64,000 bases of DNA from Synechococcus sp. C9 (GCF_022984075.1 NZ_JALAAD010000001.1:1840455-1904454); one strand, 5' to 3'. Counted from the stretch's first letter, positions 19,171-29,413 are shown. The notes: a model not told the origin generated them from the sequence alone. Program-made: numbers and translations.

Positions 19171-21300
19171 TTAGGTTCCCTGGCGGGCGGTGGCGGCCTC
19201 ATCCGGGTGAATCCCCAAACGGGTCAGGTTGATCCGACCCCGGCTGTCAATCTCCCGTACCCGTACGATCACCTCATCCCCCACGGAAACCACGTCCTCC
19301 ACCTTGCCGACCCGGTGTTCCGCCAACTGGGAAATGTGGATCATCCCCTCTTTCCCCGGCAGGATTTCCACAAAGGCACCGATGGGAATAATCCGGGTCA
19401 CCCGTCCCGTATAGACCTCCCCTTCGTTCAAACGCCGGGTCATGCCGTCAATCAACCGGTAGGCTTTTTGCGCCCGTTCCTCATCAGCGGCACTGATGGT
19501 CACCGTACCGTCATCCTCGATGTCGATCTTGGCACCGGTTTCCTCCGTAATCCCCCGGATGGTTTTGCCGCCGGGGCCAATCACCGCCCCGATCAACTCC
19601 TGGTCAATCTTAAGGGTCAACAGGCGTGGGGCATAGGGGGACAGTTGGGAACGGGGTGCCGCCAGGGTGGCCAGCATTTTTTCCAGGATAAACAACCTGC
19701 CCGCCCGGGCCTGCTTGATCGCCTTCCCCAGGGTCGGCACATCCAGACCGGTGATTTTCATATCCATTTGCAGGGCGGTAATCCCCGCATCCGTGCCCGC
19801 CACCTTGAAGTCCATATCCCCCAGGAAGTCCTCGATGTCCTGAATGTCCGTCAGCACCTGCACCTGGTCCCCCTCTTTGATCAAGCCCATCGCCACCCCA
19901 CTCACCGGGCGCAGGAGGGGCACCCCCGCATCCATCAACGCCAGGGTGGAACCACACACGGAACCCATCGAGGTGGAACCATTCGAAGATAAAACTTCCG
20001 ACACCACCCGCAGGACGTAGGGAAACTCGGTTTTGCTGGGCAAGACCGGCAGTAACGCCCGCTCCGCCAAAGCCCCATGCCCAATCTCCCGGCGCGACGG
20101 TGCCCGCATCGGTTTGGCTTCCCCCACGGAATAGGGCGGAAAATTGTAATGGTGCAGGTAGCGTTTTTCGTCCTCCGGGTGCAGGTCATCCGCCAAATCC
20201 TGGGCATCCCCCGGCGTCCCCAACGTCACCGCCGAAAGCACCTGGGTCGAACCCCGTTGGAAGACCGCCGACCCATGCACCCGCCGGGGCAATACCCCTA
20301 CCTCACAGTGAATCGGGCGCACCTCATCCACCTTCCGACCGTCCACCCGGATGCCTTTCTCCAGCACATGGCGGCGCATGAGTTTCTTGGTCAGGGATTT
20401 GAACAAAGCCTCCACGGTTTTGGGGGTACCCGCCACCCGCCGGGGGTCTTCCTCCGGCAAAGCTTCCAACGCCGCCGTCACCTGGGCTTTCACCGCTTCT
20501 AGGGCTTGATTCCGCAGTTGCTTATCGGCAATCGTCTGATCCAAAACCGCCTGAATCCCCTCTGCCGCCGTTTCCTCCAGCAAGCGCACCAAATCCGCCG
20601 GGGGTTCCGGGGGGGGAGGCACGGTCAAGGTCACCCCCAGTTCCGCCAAAAGTTCCTGTTGCGCCCGGATCAACTCCTGGATCGCCTCATGCCCAAAATC
20701 AATCGCCTCGATCATGTCCGCTTCCGGCAATTGATTCGCCCGGCATTCCACCATGATCACCCCCTGGGGCGACCCGGCCACCACCAGGTCCAATTCCCCC
20801 GCCTCCACTTCCGCATAGGTGGGATTGATGATAAATTCATCCCCCAGGAGTCCCACCCGCACCGCCGCCATCGGTCCCAGGAAGGGAATCCCCGCCGTCG
20901 CCACCGCCAAGGAAGCCCCCAAAGCCGCCAAAATATCCGGGGGCACCTCCTCATCCAGGGATAGGGTCGTCGCCACCACCTGCATATCCTCCCGCAACCA
21001 ATCCGGGATCAGGGGACGCAGGGGACGGTCAATCAAGCGGCTGGTCAAAATCACCTTTTCGGGGGGACGGCCTTCCCGGCGCAAAAACCCCCCCGGAATC
21101 CGTCCAGCGGCGTACAACCGTTCCTCGTATTCCACCATCAGGGGCAGGAAATCCACCCCCTCCCGCGCCGTGCCTTGGGTAGCGGTCACCAATACCGCCG
21201 TATCCCCGCACTCGACCAGCACTGAACCACCCGCCTGCGGGGCCAACTCTCCCAGGCGCAGACGGATTTCCCGTCCGTCAAACGTGATTGACTTTTGCAT
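19171..21300 (-). CDS. pnp: Polynucleotide phosphorylase
   Basis: 3'-5' phosphorolytic exoribonuclease and polymerase of RNA decay; in cyanobacteria it also makes heteropolymeric tails. The 709-residue protein has two RNase PH domains (residues about 1-230 and 310-550), a KH domain ([28 protein letters not shown]) and an S1 domain ([29 protein letters not shown]). Core motifs such as FPPYSVGEA and [12 protein letters not shown] are present. Start ATG 21300, typical [15 protein letters not shown]-terminus. Monocistronic in appearance. Confidence 0.97.
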   Translation of the reverse strand: MQKSITFDGREIRLRLGELAPQAGGSVLVECGDTAVLVTATQGTAREGVDFLPLMVEYEERLYAAGRIPGGFLRREGRPPEKVILTSRLIDRPLRPLIPDWLREDMQVVATTLSLDEEVPPDILAALGASLAVATAGIPFLGPMAAVRVGLLGDEFIINPTYAEVEAGELDLVVAGSPQGVIMVECRANQLPEADMIEAIDFGHEAIQELIRAQQELLAELGVTLTVPPPPEPPADLVRLLEETAAEGIQAVLDQTIADKQLRNQALEAVKAQVTAALEALPEEDPRRVAGTPKTVEALFKSLTKKLMRRHVLEKGIRVDGRKVDEVRPIHCEVGVLPRRVHGSAVFQRGSTQVLSAVTLGTPGDAQDLADDLHPEDEKRYLHHYNFPPYSVGEAKPMRAPSRREIGHGALAERALLPVLPSKTEFPYVLRVVSEVLSSNGSTSMGSVCGSTLALMDAGVPLLRPVSGVAMGLIKEGDQVQVLTDIQDIEDFLGDMDFKVAGTDAGITALQMDMKITGLDVPTLGKAIKQARAGRLFILEKMLATLAAPRSQLSPYAPRLLTLKIDQELIGAVIGPGGKTIRGITEETGAKIDIEDDGTVTISAADEERAQKAYRLIDGMTRRLNEGEVYTGRVTRIIPIGAFVEILPGKEGMIHISQLAEHRVGKVEDVVSVGDEVIVRVREIDSRGRINLTRLGIHPDEAATARQGT

Positions 21301-21375
21301 TGTTTGCTCTCTTTTTTAATCAATCGTTATCCTAACATTGGATGAGCGGGGGACTCCATCACCCCGGGAGGGCAA

Positions 21376-21843
21376 ATGTCGCTGATCCGTCAGGTTTGGT
21401 CAGGGGTGGGGGTAAACGCCTGGAGTTGGGCTGTTTGGACAACGCTGGCGTTAATCGCCTGGATGCCCCCGGTGGGGGGGACAACCGTTTATCTCAATCG
21501 CCGGTGCCAACGGGTCAACAGCCCCCAGGACGCTTGGCGGGTGGACTTCCGGCGCAACCTGTCAGCGGGTAGCAAACGCTATTGGTTTTCCCTGGCTCGC
21601 TATCTGGATGGCTCAGCCCTGTTGTGTTTAAGCCAACCCAATTACACCCAAGGGCAACCCCTGGCGGTGCCAACCCTGCAACATCAATTTATCCGAGAGA
21701 TCCAACAGGAACAGCCGGAAACTTCCTTTTTAATCACCGTAGCCGACGGCAATGGTCGCAACGTGCGCCTCACCCAATTTCGTCTCCAGCTCAACAATCC
21801 CACCCAACCCGCCCTGTCCAAGGTAAAAGAATGGCGCAATTAA
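21376..21843 (+). CDS. Hypothetical protein with N-terminal membrane/signal segment
   Basis: 155 residues. Residues 16-33 (AWSWAVWTTLALIAWMPP) are hydrophobic and could be a signal peptide or anchor. The remainder is mixed and soluble (RRNLSAGSKRYWFSLARYLDG, FLITVADGNGRNVRL) with no motif I recognise. It starts 75 bp after pnp begins in the opposite direction. Composition matches the chromosome. Confidence 0.6.
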   Translation: MSLIRQVWSGVGVNAWSWAVWTTLALIAWMPPVGGTTVYLNRRCQRVNSPQDAWRVDFRRNLSAGSKRYWFSLARYLDGSALLCLSQPNYTQGQPLAVPTLQHQFIREIQQEQPETSFLITVADGNGRNVRLTQFRLQLNNPTQPALSKVKEWRN

Positions 21844-21953
21844 CCGGGTGGGGTTGATTGCCCTTATGCAACCCCAAACCCAGGCATCGCCAGAGTATGA
21901 TATATGGATAGGTCAGTATCTGCTACTGTCATCGTTTTGGAGCCGGAAAAGCC

Positions 21954-22244
21954 ATGACCTTTTCCACCCCGTCCGCCCCCCCTGCCCCACCAGAATTTGC
22001 CCAGGGCAGTACGGTTTACCTCAAAGATGACCATTGGTCCCACGAAGGCCCCTGGGTCATCCTGGATACGGAAGAAACCTCCCGGCACATGGTTCTCTGC
22101 CTGCGCCAGAAATTTTACCCCCAAGACCTGTATCGCTCCGTCTGGTTACGGCGGGAACTGCTTTCGGCCCAACCCTGGCCCTCGGAATCGCCCCGCCCCC
22201 GTCCCACCGCCCCTGTTAGAAAACCGCCACGCCCGACCCCATGA
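21954..22244 (+). CDS. Small hypothetical protein upstream of yidD
   Basis: 96 residues with a proline-rich N-terminus and C-terminus around a compact core ([23 protein letters not shown]). No signal peptide, span or known domain. Its stop overlaps the yidD start by ATGA (22241-22244), and yidD overlaps the ABC gene the same way, so three genes are chained by translational coupling. Function unknown. Confidence 0.62.
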   Translation: MTFSTPSAPPAPPEFAQGSTVYLKDDHWSHEGPWVILDTEETSRHMVLCLRQKFYPQDLYRSVWLRRELLSAQPWPSESPRPRPTAPVRKPPRPTP

Positions 22245-22480
22245 AATCCTTGTGTTTGGGGGCAATCCGGGGCTACCAACGGTGGATTTCTCCCCTCAAG
22301 CCCCCCAGTTGTCGCTTTTATCCCACCTGTTCCTGCTATGCCTACACGGCTATCGAACGGTTTGGTGTGGTGGCGGGGGGCAAGCTCGCTTTAATGCGTC
22401 TGGGGCGATGTCATCCGTTTAGCCCTGGGGGATATGACCCCGTACCGGCCACCCTGTCTGAAGGCAAGGAGCCAGGATGA
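22241..22480 (+). CDS. yidD: Membrane protein insertion efficiency factor YidD
   Basis: 79 residues with the family signature [20 protein letters not shown], the cysteine pattern [11 protein letters not shown], then [15 protein letters not shown]. YidD is a small membrane-associated protein that assists YidC-dependent insertion. Usually it sits near rpmH-rnpA-yidC; here it lies between a small hypothetical gene and an ABC ATPase, overlapping both by four bases. Confidence 0.93.
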   Translation: MKSLCLGAIRGYQRWISPLKPPSCRFYPTCSCYAYTAIERFGVVAGGKLALMRLGRCHPFSPGGYDPVPATLSEGKEPG

Positions 22481-23367
22481 ACCCCAGTCCCCATCCCCAC
22501 CTCAACTGCCAAACCTGCGCCACCGCCGTTTGTTTGCAGGGGGTTTACAAGGTTTACAACCGCAAACCCGTAGTGCAAGATTTAACCCTGGCGATTGAGC
22601 GGGGGGAAGTCTTTGGGTTGCTGGGGCCCAACGGGGCAGGCAAATCCACTACCATTCGCATGGTCACCACCCTCACCCGCCCCAGCGAAGGGGATATTTG
22701 GGTCGCCGGGTGCAATGTGGTCAAACAGCCCTTGGAGGTACGCCGTCGGATTGGCGTGGTGCTCCAACAGGTGAGCGTGGACGGGGATTTGACCGTGTGG
22801 GAAAACATGGAATTTCACGGTCGTCTGCACCATATTCCCCTGGCGGAACGGCGGCGACGGATTAATTATTGGCTGGACTATGTGGAATTGACCGAGCGGC
22901 GGGATGATCCAGCCAAAATCCTCTCCGGCGGCATGAAACGGCGACTGCAAATTGCCCGTGCCCTCTTGCACCAGCCGCAAATTTTATTCCTAGATGAACC
23001 GACGGTGGGACTCGACCCCCAAACCCGCCGGAAGTTGTGGGCCATCATTCGCCAATTGAACCAGGAGGGCATGACCATCGTTTTGACCAGCCATTACATG
23101 GAAGAAGTGGAATATCTCTGCCAGCGGGTGGGCATCATTGACGGGGGAAAATTAATTGCTCAGGGGAGCGTGCCGGAATTACGGCGGCAGTTGGGGGAAG
23201 GGTTGGTGGTGAAACAGTTGGGCGACCGTTGGGAACATAAATTTTTCCCGGATTTGGCCGCCGCCAATGCCTACTTAGCGACTTTTGAAGACAAAACCGG
23301 ACTGCTGGTTCGCCCCTCCAACCTGGAGGATGTGTTTGTGGAATTGACTGGCCATCAATTGGATTAG
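22477..23367 (+). CDS. ABC-2 type transporter ATP-binding protein
   Basis: 296 residues of the DrrA/NodI-like group. Walker [10 protein letters not shown] near residue 45, Q-loop LQQVSV, signature LSGGMKRR, Walker [14 protein letters not shown] and the switch histidine (VLTSHYMEE) are intact. The C-terminal 70 residues are the usual specificity domain ending in [13 protein letters not shown]. No permease follows; MITE repeats do. A matching DrrB-type permease lies at 44908-45720, 21 kb away, and may be its partner. Probably exports or moves a small hydrophobic substrate, unknown. Confidence 0.88.
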   Translation: MNPSPHPHLNCQTCATAVCLQGVYKVYNRKPVVQDLTLAIERGEVFGLLGPNGAGKSTTIRMVTTLTRPSEGDIWVAGCNVVKQPLEVRRRIGVVLQQVSVDGDLTVWENMEFHGRLHHIPLAERRRRINYWLDYVELTERRDDPAKILSGGMKRRLQIARALLHQPQILFLDEPTVGLDPQTRRKLWAIIRQLNQEGMTIVLTSHYMEEVEYLCQRVGIIDGGKLIAQGSVPELRRQLGEGLVVKQLGDRWEHKFFPDLAAANAYLATFEDKTGLLVRPSNLEDVFVELTGHQLD

Positions 23368-23389
23368 GGATGGGAGCGCAGGGTAGATA

Positions 23390-23658
23390 TATAGCAATCC
23401 TAAATAAGAATGGAACAGGGGTCGCAGGGTATCGCCCCGTGCTTGCTTCTTAGGAATCTGGTTCTTTCTACCAATCATCTCAGATTGTCCTAGGAGAATA
23501 GGGGTCGCAGGGCATCGCCCCGTGCTTGGTTCTTAGGAATTTGGTTCTTTCCATCAATCATCTCAGATTGTCCCAGGAGAATAGGGGTCGCAGGGTATCG
23601 CCCCGTGCTTGGTTCTTAGGAATCTGGTTTTTTCCATCAATCATCTTAGATTGCCGTA
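23390..23658. repeat. MITE-derived tandem array, 83-bp unit, three core copies
   Basis: Begins with TATAGCAATCCTAAAT, the usual MITE left end, and finishes in a decayed right end (GATTGCCGTA). Between them the core GGGGTCGCAGGG followed by ATCGCCCCGT recurs at 23421, 23504 and 23587, an exact spacing of 83 bp, with TTCTTAGGAAT and CAATCATCTCAGATTG in each unit. It looks like one element expanded internally. No coding potential. Confidence 0.85.
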
Positions 23659-23713
23659 CAGCTATTTCCCAATTCTGGAGGATGACTTATTCACATTGTT
23701 CAATTTAGTAACT

Positions 23714-23830
23714 TTAGGGCACTTCTAAGAATGGGTCGCAGGGGCGTAGCTCCCGTTGTTGGTTTTCGATAGCATGGGCATTTTAGCTAGGTAACCGCCA
23801 ATGGGTGCAAACAAATAGAGGTGCCCTTTA
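23714..23830. mobile_element. MITE, AGGGCAC-end type
   Basis: About 117 bp between TTTAGGGCACTTCTAA and the inverse end AATAGAGGTGCCCTTTA. It holds the shared core GGTCGCAGGGGCGTAGCTCCCGT. Located 15 bp after the decayed 83-bp array, so two elements sit side by side downstream of the ABC gene. Confidence 0.8.
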
Positions 23831-23873
23831 GTAAATTAGCTATCCTAGAATAACCAGGTTAATTTCAGCAGAC

Positions 23874-24440
23874 ATGATACCGGTATTAGCCGTGTTGGCG
23901 GCGGCGGCGGCGGGTGGATTTCGTTTAGCAATGCCCCTGTTGTTGGTCTTAATTTTACGGCGGGAAGATGGGTGGGAACAAGTGCCGATTTTGGGGCAAT
24001 TTTCTCCGCAGGTGACCCTGGGCATCCTCAGTGCTTGGACGGTCTGGGAACTGTTAGTGACGATACAGCCCTGGGGGATGCGGTTGATGCAACCTTTGCA
24101 GGTGTTGTTTAGCCCGTTTGTGGGCTGGATATTGGGGGTGATGACGGCGCAGGTGGTGGGGATTCCTACGGGTCTGTGGGATGTGATGGGACTGATGGGA
24201 GGTGCGCTGGCGCTACTGTTGCAGTTGGTGCAGGTGGGGTGGTTTTACCGATGGGGACGGTTCCCCGCCTGGGTGATTTTGGTGCAGGATAGCCTGTGTG
24301 GTTTGTTAGCCGTATTTGCCCTGCAAGCCCCGCAACAGGGGGGGTTGATTGCCCTGCTCCTGCTCTGGTTGGCTCTGCGGATGTCGAAGGATTGGCAACG
24401 GCAGTTTCAACGCCACCGGCGGGCACAGGCTCCGGATTAG
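23874..24440 (+). CDS. DUF4126-family membrane protein
   Basis: 188 residues with five or six hydrophobic segments (for example residues 3-22, 85-110, 115-135, 140-170). The N-terminal AAAAAGGFRLAMPLLLV and central PFVGWILGVMTAQVVG fit the DUF4126 family of integral membrane proteins. Function unknown. It stands alone after a repeat-filled gap. Confidence 0.68.
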   Translation: MIPVLAVLAAAAAGGFRLAMPLLLVLILRREDGWEQVPILGQFSPQVTLGILSAWTVWELLVTIQPWGMRLMQPLQVLFSPFVGWILGVMTAQVVGIPTGLWDVMGLMGGALALLLQLVQVGWFYRWGRFPAWVILVQDSLCGLLAVFALQAPQQGGLIALLLLWLALRMSKDWQRQFQRHRRAQAPD

Positions 24441-24447
24441 GGAGCGT

Positions 24448-25164
24448 TCACCATTGGGGATAGCCGGTTTTGGGGTCCATCGGTTGATACCGTTCTGGGG
24501 GGGGCAAGTCCCCCGGTTTCGCCACGTGCCAAGCCACTTCCCCCCGCTTTTTCCCCACCCGCACAAACACAAACCCGGAATCCTCAAACAGTTCCCCGTG
24601 TTCGGTGATGGTACGAGGGGAGACCCGCAGGAGGTGCGCCACCTCGGACGTGCTCAAAATCCAGCCATTGCGATGGGCTTCTTCCAGGGTGCGGAGGTAT
24701 TCCAGGGGGTCGGTGGTGGGTTGGAGTTGAGCCAGACGGGTAGCGACCGCATCGGCAATCACCCCGGCGGTGGAGCGCATACTGGTGACCACGGCTCCGG
24801 CCACCGCATCGGCAACCGTGCCAATCAAATGGCTGAGATTGACGGGAATCTCCGTGCGGTTGAGGCTCAATTCGGTGGGGGGGGTGGGTTCCTGGGCGAG
24901 AAAATCGTTGATGGTTCCCCCCTGTTGCAGATGGCTGTGCAGTTGATCCAACCGTTCCAATTCCTGGGTGGTAATGTAGGCCCGCCGACTGACTTTGAAG
25001 GGTTTGATCCCCAAGCCCTTGAGCCGGTTGTACAGGGCATTGTGCCCCAATTGGTAACGGTCTTCCAGAAGTTCGACGGGGAAACTGTCAATTTGGGTGT
25101 CGGAATCAAACCCGGCGGGGTCAATCCGATTGTCCGGGTGATGTCCATTGGCTGGGGCAGGCAT
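24448..25164 (-). CDS. Putative DNA-binding protein with helix-turn-helix region
   Basis: 238 residues. Residues about 30-75 (LEDRYQLGHNALYNRLKGLGIKP) and the C-terminal segment (TSEVAHLLRVSPRTITEHG, then FVFVRVGKKRGEVAW) each look like MerR/excisionase-type winged helix-turn-helix units, joined by a helical region. I chose ATG 25164 because GAGGAG sits five bases upstream; the frame is open further from a TTG. No effector domain. Likely a cyanobacterial DNA-binding protein; its target is unknown. Confidence 0.6.
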   Translation of the reverse strand: MPAPANGHHPDNRIDPAGFDSDTQIDSFPVELLEDRYQLGHNALYNRLKGLGIKPFKVSRRAYITTQELERLDQLHSHLQQGGTINDFLAQEPTPPTELSLNRTEIPVNLSHLIGTVADAVAGAVVTSMRSTAGVIADAVATRLAQLQPTTDPLEYLRTLEEAHRNGWILSTSEVAHLLRVSPRTITEHGELFEDSGFVFVRVGKKRGEVAWHVAKPGDLPPPERYQPMDPKTGYPQW

Positions 25165-25308
25165 GGCACTCCTCGGTTGGGTAGCATGAACGGGATGGGT
25201 GATGGGAATTCCCATATCATTTCCCACTATGGTAGCAAGTGGGGAAGAATCTGCCAAGATGGGGGGATGGGAATGGTACAGTGAAACCAGGAAGATGCGG
25301 GGACAGCT

Positions 25309-27384
25309 ATGCCGTTTTCGATTGCTGAGTTATTAGGAAATCTGCCGGAAGACAAGTTAATTGCCCCCAAGGTGTTGGCGAAAAAACTCTTTTGTGAGGA
25401 TGAAAACGACCGTCTGCGTTTGAAAATTGCCCTGGATGCCCTCACCAAGTTAGAGTTGGTCACGGAGGAGTTTGGCAAATACCGGCGGGTGACTGTGCCG
25501 GATGTGGTCAAAGCCCGGTTGCGGTTTTCCCGGGGCAGTTTTTGGGCGATTCAAGAGGAACCGGGGGCGGCGGATATTTACATTCCGGCCCGCTACCTGG
25601 GAACCGCCTGGCATGGGGACCGGGGGTTGATCAAGGTGATGCGGAAGGGGCGCAACCGCCGCAGTCCCGAAGGGGAAGTGTTCGTGGTGTTGGAGCGAGC
25701 GATTACGGCTCTGGTGGCGCAGGTGCAACGGACAGAGACGGGCTATGTGGCCAAACCGATGGATGAACGGTTGAATATCACGGTCGCACTGCCGGAGACG
25801 GTGGCCGAATGGGAGGAGCAGTTGGTCTATGTGACGATTGCCCGTTATCCCCTGGCTCAACTCCCGGCCCAGGGGGTGGTGAAACGGGTTTTGGGGCCAG
25901 ATGCGGGCAGGGCCGACCCCGCCACCTTGGTTTTGTGTAAACACAACCTCCTGTCGGAAATGCCGGAGACTTTGCCCAAGACGTTGGCGCCGACGGGGGA
26001 TGAATTGCCCCGCCAGGATTACCGGGAGCGGGTGACGTGGGGGCTGGGGCATTTGGCGGTCTCCTGGGAACCGGGGGCGGATGGGGGGCGTTTGCTGGGA
26101 ATCCATATCCCCGATGCCACTGGGAGTATCCCCCCGGAAACCCTAGTGGATTGGTATGCCAGCCAGCAGGGGGCGAGTTTTGGTTTGGCGGAAACCCGAG
26201 TCCCCATGACTCCGCCTCTGCCGGTTCGCACCGAATGGCCGAGCCTTTCCCTGTGGGTGGCGGTGGATAGCACGGGGGAAATTGGTACGTACCGCCTTGA
26301 ACCGGGGTGGGTACGGGTGACCGCAACGCCCCCAGCAGAATTGGTTCAGGGGGTGACCGAGTGGGTGATGGGTACCCAAACGGCACCGGGTTTGACCTTG
26401 GCGGAACCCCAACTGACCCCGGATGAGCATCCCACCGGGTTTCCCTTGGCTCAGTTAACCGGGGAGCAGGCGGTGGCCCAGCGGCTGGCAATCTTGGCGA
26501 ATCATCTCTTGGCACGGCACATGCAGGCGTTACAACTGCCGGGTCTATTCCGGGTGCAACCCCCACCGGATGCGGAAGCCTGGGAACGGTATCGCTTTCT
26601 CTTGACGGAATTGGGGCTGAACCCCCCGGAGCAATTGGATACCCGCATTCTCTTACCGATGATCCAAGCGCATGAATGGGCACCCCTACTCCAGGATTTG
26701 TTCCTGGAAATCCTCAAGCCTCCCACCGATAGCCTGCAACCGGGGGCGCATTTTGGGGTAGGCAGGGAGCCGTATTTGCATGGGGTGGCCGCCTTTGACC
26801 GCTACGCCGATTTACACAACCAGCGGGTGCTGTGGGCCCTATTTACCCAGGGGAAAGACCGGAAAAGTCCCCGCTCGAAGGAGACGATTGACCCCCGCAG
26901 TAGCACCTGTCATGGGCGGGTGGATTGGCCGGTACTGCCCCCCAGCGTCCAGGAGGAGTTGTACCACCGGGCGCAACAACTGCTCCCCCAACTCCAGGAA
27001 CGGGAACGGGCCCACCGGCAGGCACGGGAGGACTACCGCCATCTGGTGTGGTTGCATCGCTGTCAGCTCAGCCCAGGGCAGACCGTGCGGGGCTTGGTGG
27101 TGGGGGTGGAATCCTACGGCTTTTTTGTGGCAATTCAGCATACACCCCTACAGGGGCTGGTGCACGTGACCGCCTTGAAAAATGACTGGTACGAATTTCG
27201 CCCCAAACAACAGGCCCTAGTGGGACGGAAAACCAATGCGACCTTTGCGGTGGGAACGGTGCTGGAGGTGGTGGTCAAGGGCATTGACTATTACCGGCAA
27301 CAGGTGGACTTGGTACTGCCGCCGGAGATGACCACACCAGCGGAACTCCCGGATGCCATTCCCCCGGATACAGCCGCCGAGTGA
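25309..27384 (+). CDS. RNase II/R (RNB) family protein with degenerate active site
   Basis: 691 residues: an N-terminal winged-helix region (1-70), an RNB-type body (about 190-560) and an S1 RNA-binding domain (about 587-672, GQTVRGLVVGVESYGFFVAI). Cyanobacteria have two such proteins, RNase II/R and the Zam type, and this length suits the Zam type. The catalytic block that normally holds several aspartates (DFDDA-like) is replaced by GLGHLAVSWEPGADGG before IHIPDATGS, so the metal-binding acids are absent. The downstream DRYADLHNQR retains the family Arg-Tyr-x-Asp-Leu. Probably an RNA-binding or regulatory protein rather than an active exonuclease. Confidence 0.78.
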   Translation: MPFSIAELLGNLPEDKLIAPKVLAKKLFCEDENDRLRLKIALDALTKLELVTEEFGKYRRVTVPDVVKARLRFSRGSFWAIQEEPGAADIYIPARYLGTAWHGDRGLIKVMRKGRNRRSPEGEVFVVLERAITALVAQVQRTETGYVAKPMDERLNITVALPETVAEWEEQLVYVTIARYPLAQLPAQGVVKRVLGPDAGRADPATLVLCKHNLLSEMPETLPKTLAPTGDELPRQDYRERVTWGLGHLAVSWEPGADGGRLLGIHIPDATGSIPPETLVDWYASQQGASFGLAETRVPMTPPLPVRTEWPSLSLWVAVDSTGEIGTYRLEPGWVRVTATPPAELVQGVTEWVMGTQTAPGLTLAEPQLTPDEHPTGFPLAQLTGEQAVAQRLAILANHLLARHMQALQLPGLFRVQPPPDAEAWERYRFLLTELGLNPPEQLDTRILLPMIQAHEWAPLLQDLFLEILKPPTDSLQPGAHFGVGREPYLHGVAAFDRYADLHNQRVLWALFTQGKDRKSPRSKETIDPRSSTCHGRVDWPVLPPSVQEELYHRAQQLLPQLQERERAHRQAREDYRHLVWLHRCQLSPGQTVRGLVVGVESYGFFVAIQHTPLQGLVHVTALKNDWYEFRPKQQALVGRKTNATFAVGTVLEVVVKGIDYYRQQVDLVLPPEMTTPAELPDAIPPDTAAE

Positions 27385-27463
27385 TTGACGTTTCCCAGCG
27401 GGACTGGCTAACGTAACGACAATTGGCAGAGACGGTTTCCACCCAGGCACGCCAGGGAGGTTT

Positions 27464-28810
27464 ATGGCAACGTGGCAGATAACGGTGACAGGCATGACGT
27501 TCCTGCTGGTCTTGGTGCTGATCATGACCGAGTGGGTGCATCTGACCGTGGCGGCACTCCTGGGGGCAATGGTCTTGGTTTTTGTCCATGTCCTCAGTTT
27601 GGGGGAGGCGGTGGGCTATATCGGCCAAAGCTACAGCACCCTGGCCTTGTTTTTTGGCGTGATGGTGTTGGTACGGGCGTTTGAGCCGACCAAAATTTTT
27701 GAATACTGGGCGACCCAGATGGTGCTATTCGCCCGGGGGCAGGGAAAACGCCTGCTGTTGGGGGTGGTGGGGCTGACAACGGTGGTGACCGCCTTTTTGC
27801 CCAATGCCACGACGGTGATGCTCCTGGCTCCCCTATTCCCCACCTTGGCGGAGGAGATTGGGGTGGATTGTGTCCCCCTGTTGATTTTGCTGGTGATCAC
27901 GGCCAACAGTGGCAGTTTATTGACCCTGGTGGGGGACCCGGTGACCTTTATCATCGGGGATGCGATCGGCATGGGTTTTCTGGAGTATTTCTGGCGGTTG
28001 AGCCTAGCGGGGGTGGTGGCGGTGGGAACTATCTTGGTGATGTTGCCCTGGTTGTTTCCCAAAACCTGGCGCAAGCAGTTGACCAATTTGGAGCAGTTGC
28101 CCCATCCCCAGGTGAATCATCCGCTGATGTTGACGGCGGGGAGTGTAATTGTTTTATTTGTGTTGGTCTTTTTTGTGGTGGGGGAATATTTGCCCGTGCC
28201 CATGACCCCAGCGGGGGTGGCCTTGATGGGGGCGACCTTAGCCCTGCTGTTGGCGCACAATAGCAAAATTGATACGGTACACAACATTCTGCGGGATGTG
28301 GATTGGAGTACCCTAATCTTTTTCATGTCTTTTTTTGTGTTGATTGGCGGTCTGGAAAAAGCGGGAATTATTCAACAACTTTCCCAAGTCATGGCGCAGG
28401 TATTGGGCAATAATATGGCGTTGAATGCCCTATTGATTTTGCTATTGACGGGGGTCCTTTCCAGTTTGGTGCCCAATATCCCCTTAGCAGTTGCCATGCT
28501 GGCGTTGCTCAATGCCTATTTGGTGCAGGAGGGGTGGGTGAGTGCGGCGATTTTAGAACCCGGGGCGCAGAGGGAACTGCCGGCGGCGGTACAGCCCCTC
28601 TTTTTCGCCATGATGATCGGGGGCACCTTGGGGGGCAATGGCACGTTGATCGGCGCTTCCGCCAATATCGTAGCCGCTGGGGTGGCGGAACAACATGGCC
28701 GTCGCATTTCCTTTGGCGGTTTTTTGCTCTACGGTCTGCCCGTGATGATTGCCCAGTTGGGCACGGCGGCGATTTTTTTGTTGGTGCGGTTTTTCCTCCT
28801 GCCGAGTTGA
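27464..28810 (+). CDS. SLC13/ArsB/NhaD-type ion transporter
   Basis: 448 residues with about 11-12 predicted spans of the ion transporter superfamily. Characteristic re-entrant motifs are AFLPNATTVMLLAPL and TANSGSLLTLVGDP in the first half and VLSSLVPNIPLAVAML with GGTLGGNGTLIGASAN in the second. Such proteins exchange Na+/H+ or move arsenite, sulfate or dicarboxylates; the substrate cannot be set from sequence. ATG follows GGAGG closely. It precedes the frameshifted TerB-like gene by 63 bp. Confidence 0.85.
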   Translation: MATWQITVTGMTFLLVLVLIMTEWVHLTVAALLGAMVLVFVHVLSLGEAVGYIGQSYSTLALFFGVMVLVRAFEPTKIFEYWATQMVLFARGQGKRLLLGVVGLTTVVTAFLPNATTVMLLAPLFPTLAEEIGVDCVPLLILLVITANSGSLLTLVGDPVTFIIGDAIGMGFLEYFWRLSLAGVVAVGTILVMLPWLFPKTWRKQLTNLEQLPHPQVNHPLMLTAGSVIVLFVLVFFVVGEYLPVPMTPAGVALMGATLALLLAHNSKIDTVHNILRDVDWSTLIFFMSFFVLIGGLEKAGIIQQLSQVMAQVLGNNMALNALLILLLTGVLSSLVPNIPLAVAMLALLNAYLVQEGWVSAAILEPGAQRELPAAVQPLFFAMMIGGTLGGNGTLIGASANIVAAGVAEQHGRRISFGGFLLYGLPVMIAQLGTAAIFLLVRFFLLPS

Positions 28811-28873
28811 GATTGTCCCCGGTGTCCCCTTCCGCTAAAGTACAGGTAGTCCTGCCCCTGGGGAAGTTTGCCA

Positions 28874-29277
28874 ATGCTTGAGCGTTTCAAAAAGTTACTT
28901 AGAAAAGACCCGCCACAACCGGCTCTGCAACCCCAACGGGAAGCCCTGGTGGATTTGCTTTTGTTGGGGATGTACACGGATCATCTGCTTTCGGTGGCGG
29001 AGGGGGATTTGTTAGCGGCAAAACTGGGGGATTTACCCTGGGAATCGGGGCAAGCCCTGAGCATTTATCTACAGGTCAATATGCCGAAAATTCGCATGGC
29101 CTATGAAAATTTGCCCAGCCGGTTACAGCTTTTGCAGTCCATTCGTGACCGTTTGCCAACCCTGGAAACTCGCCAGGGGATGCCTACCAAAAATTGCAGG
29201 AATTTTTAGCGGTAGATGGGGTCGCTAATAATGAACAGGAATTTTTGACCCAAGTGCGGACGGTTTTGGGAATTTGA
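28874..29277 (+). pseudogene. TerB-like small protein, frameshifted near its C-terminus
   Basis: Begins MLERFKKLLRK at ATG 28874 (a TTG lies 6 bases upstream). The helical body has TerB-like acidic helices (LLLGMYTDHLLSVAEGD). At about 29176-29180, in CGCCAGGGGATGCC, the frame appears to slip: reading on in the original frame stops at 29209, while one extra G gives DAYQKLQEFLAVDGV and a natural end at 29277. A base lost in the G run, or an assembly error, explains this. Related to the TerB-like gene at 39892. Confidence 0.65.
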
Positions 29278-29297
29278 ACAAGTTCGATGATTTATTA

Positions 29298-29413
29298 TTT
29301 AGGGCACCTCTATCAATTCAAAGTTAGCGGTCGCAGTGCCCTTGGTTCTGGGTAATATGGACATTCCCACGATGGGATTTATGATTGGTTCAAATAAATA
29401 GAGGTTCCCTTTA
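29298..29413. mobile_element. MITE, AGGGCACCTCTA-end type
   Basis: Left end TTTAGGGCACCTCTATC, right end AAATAGAGGTTCCCTTTA (one mismatch), with a decayed core GCGGTCGCAGTGCCCTTGG inside. About 116 bp, noncoding. Confidence 0.75.
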
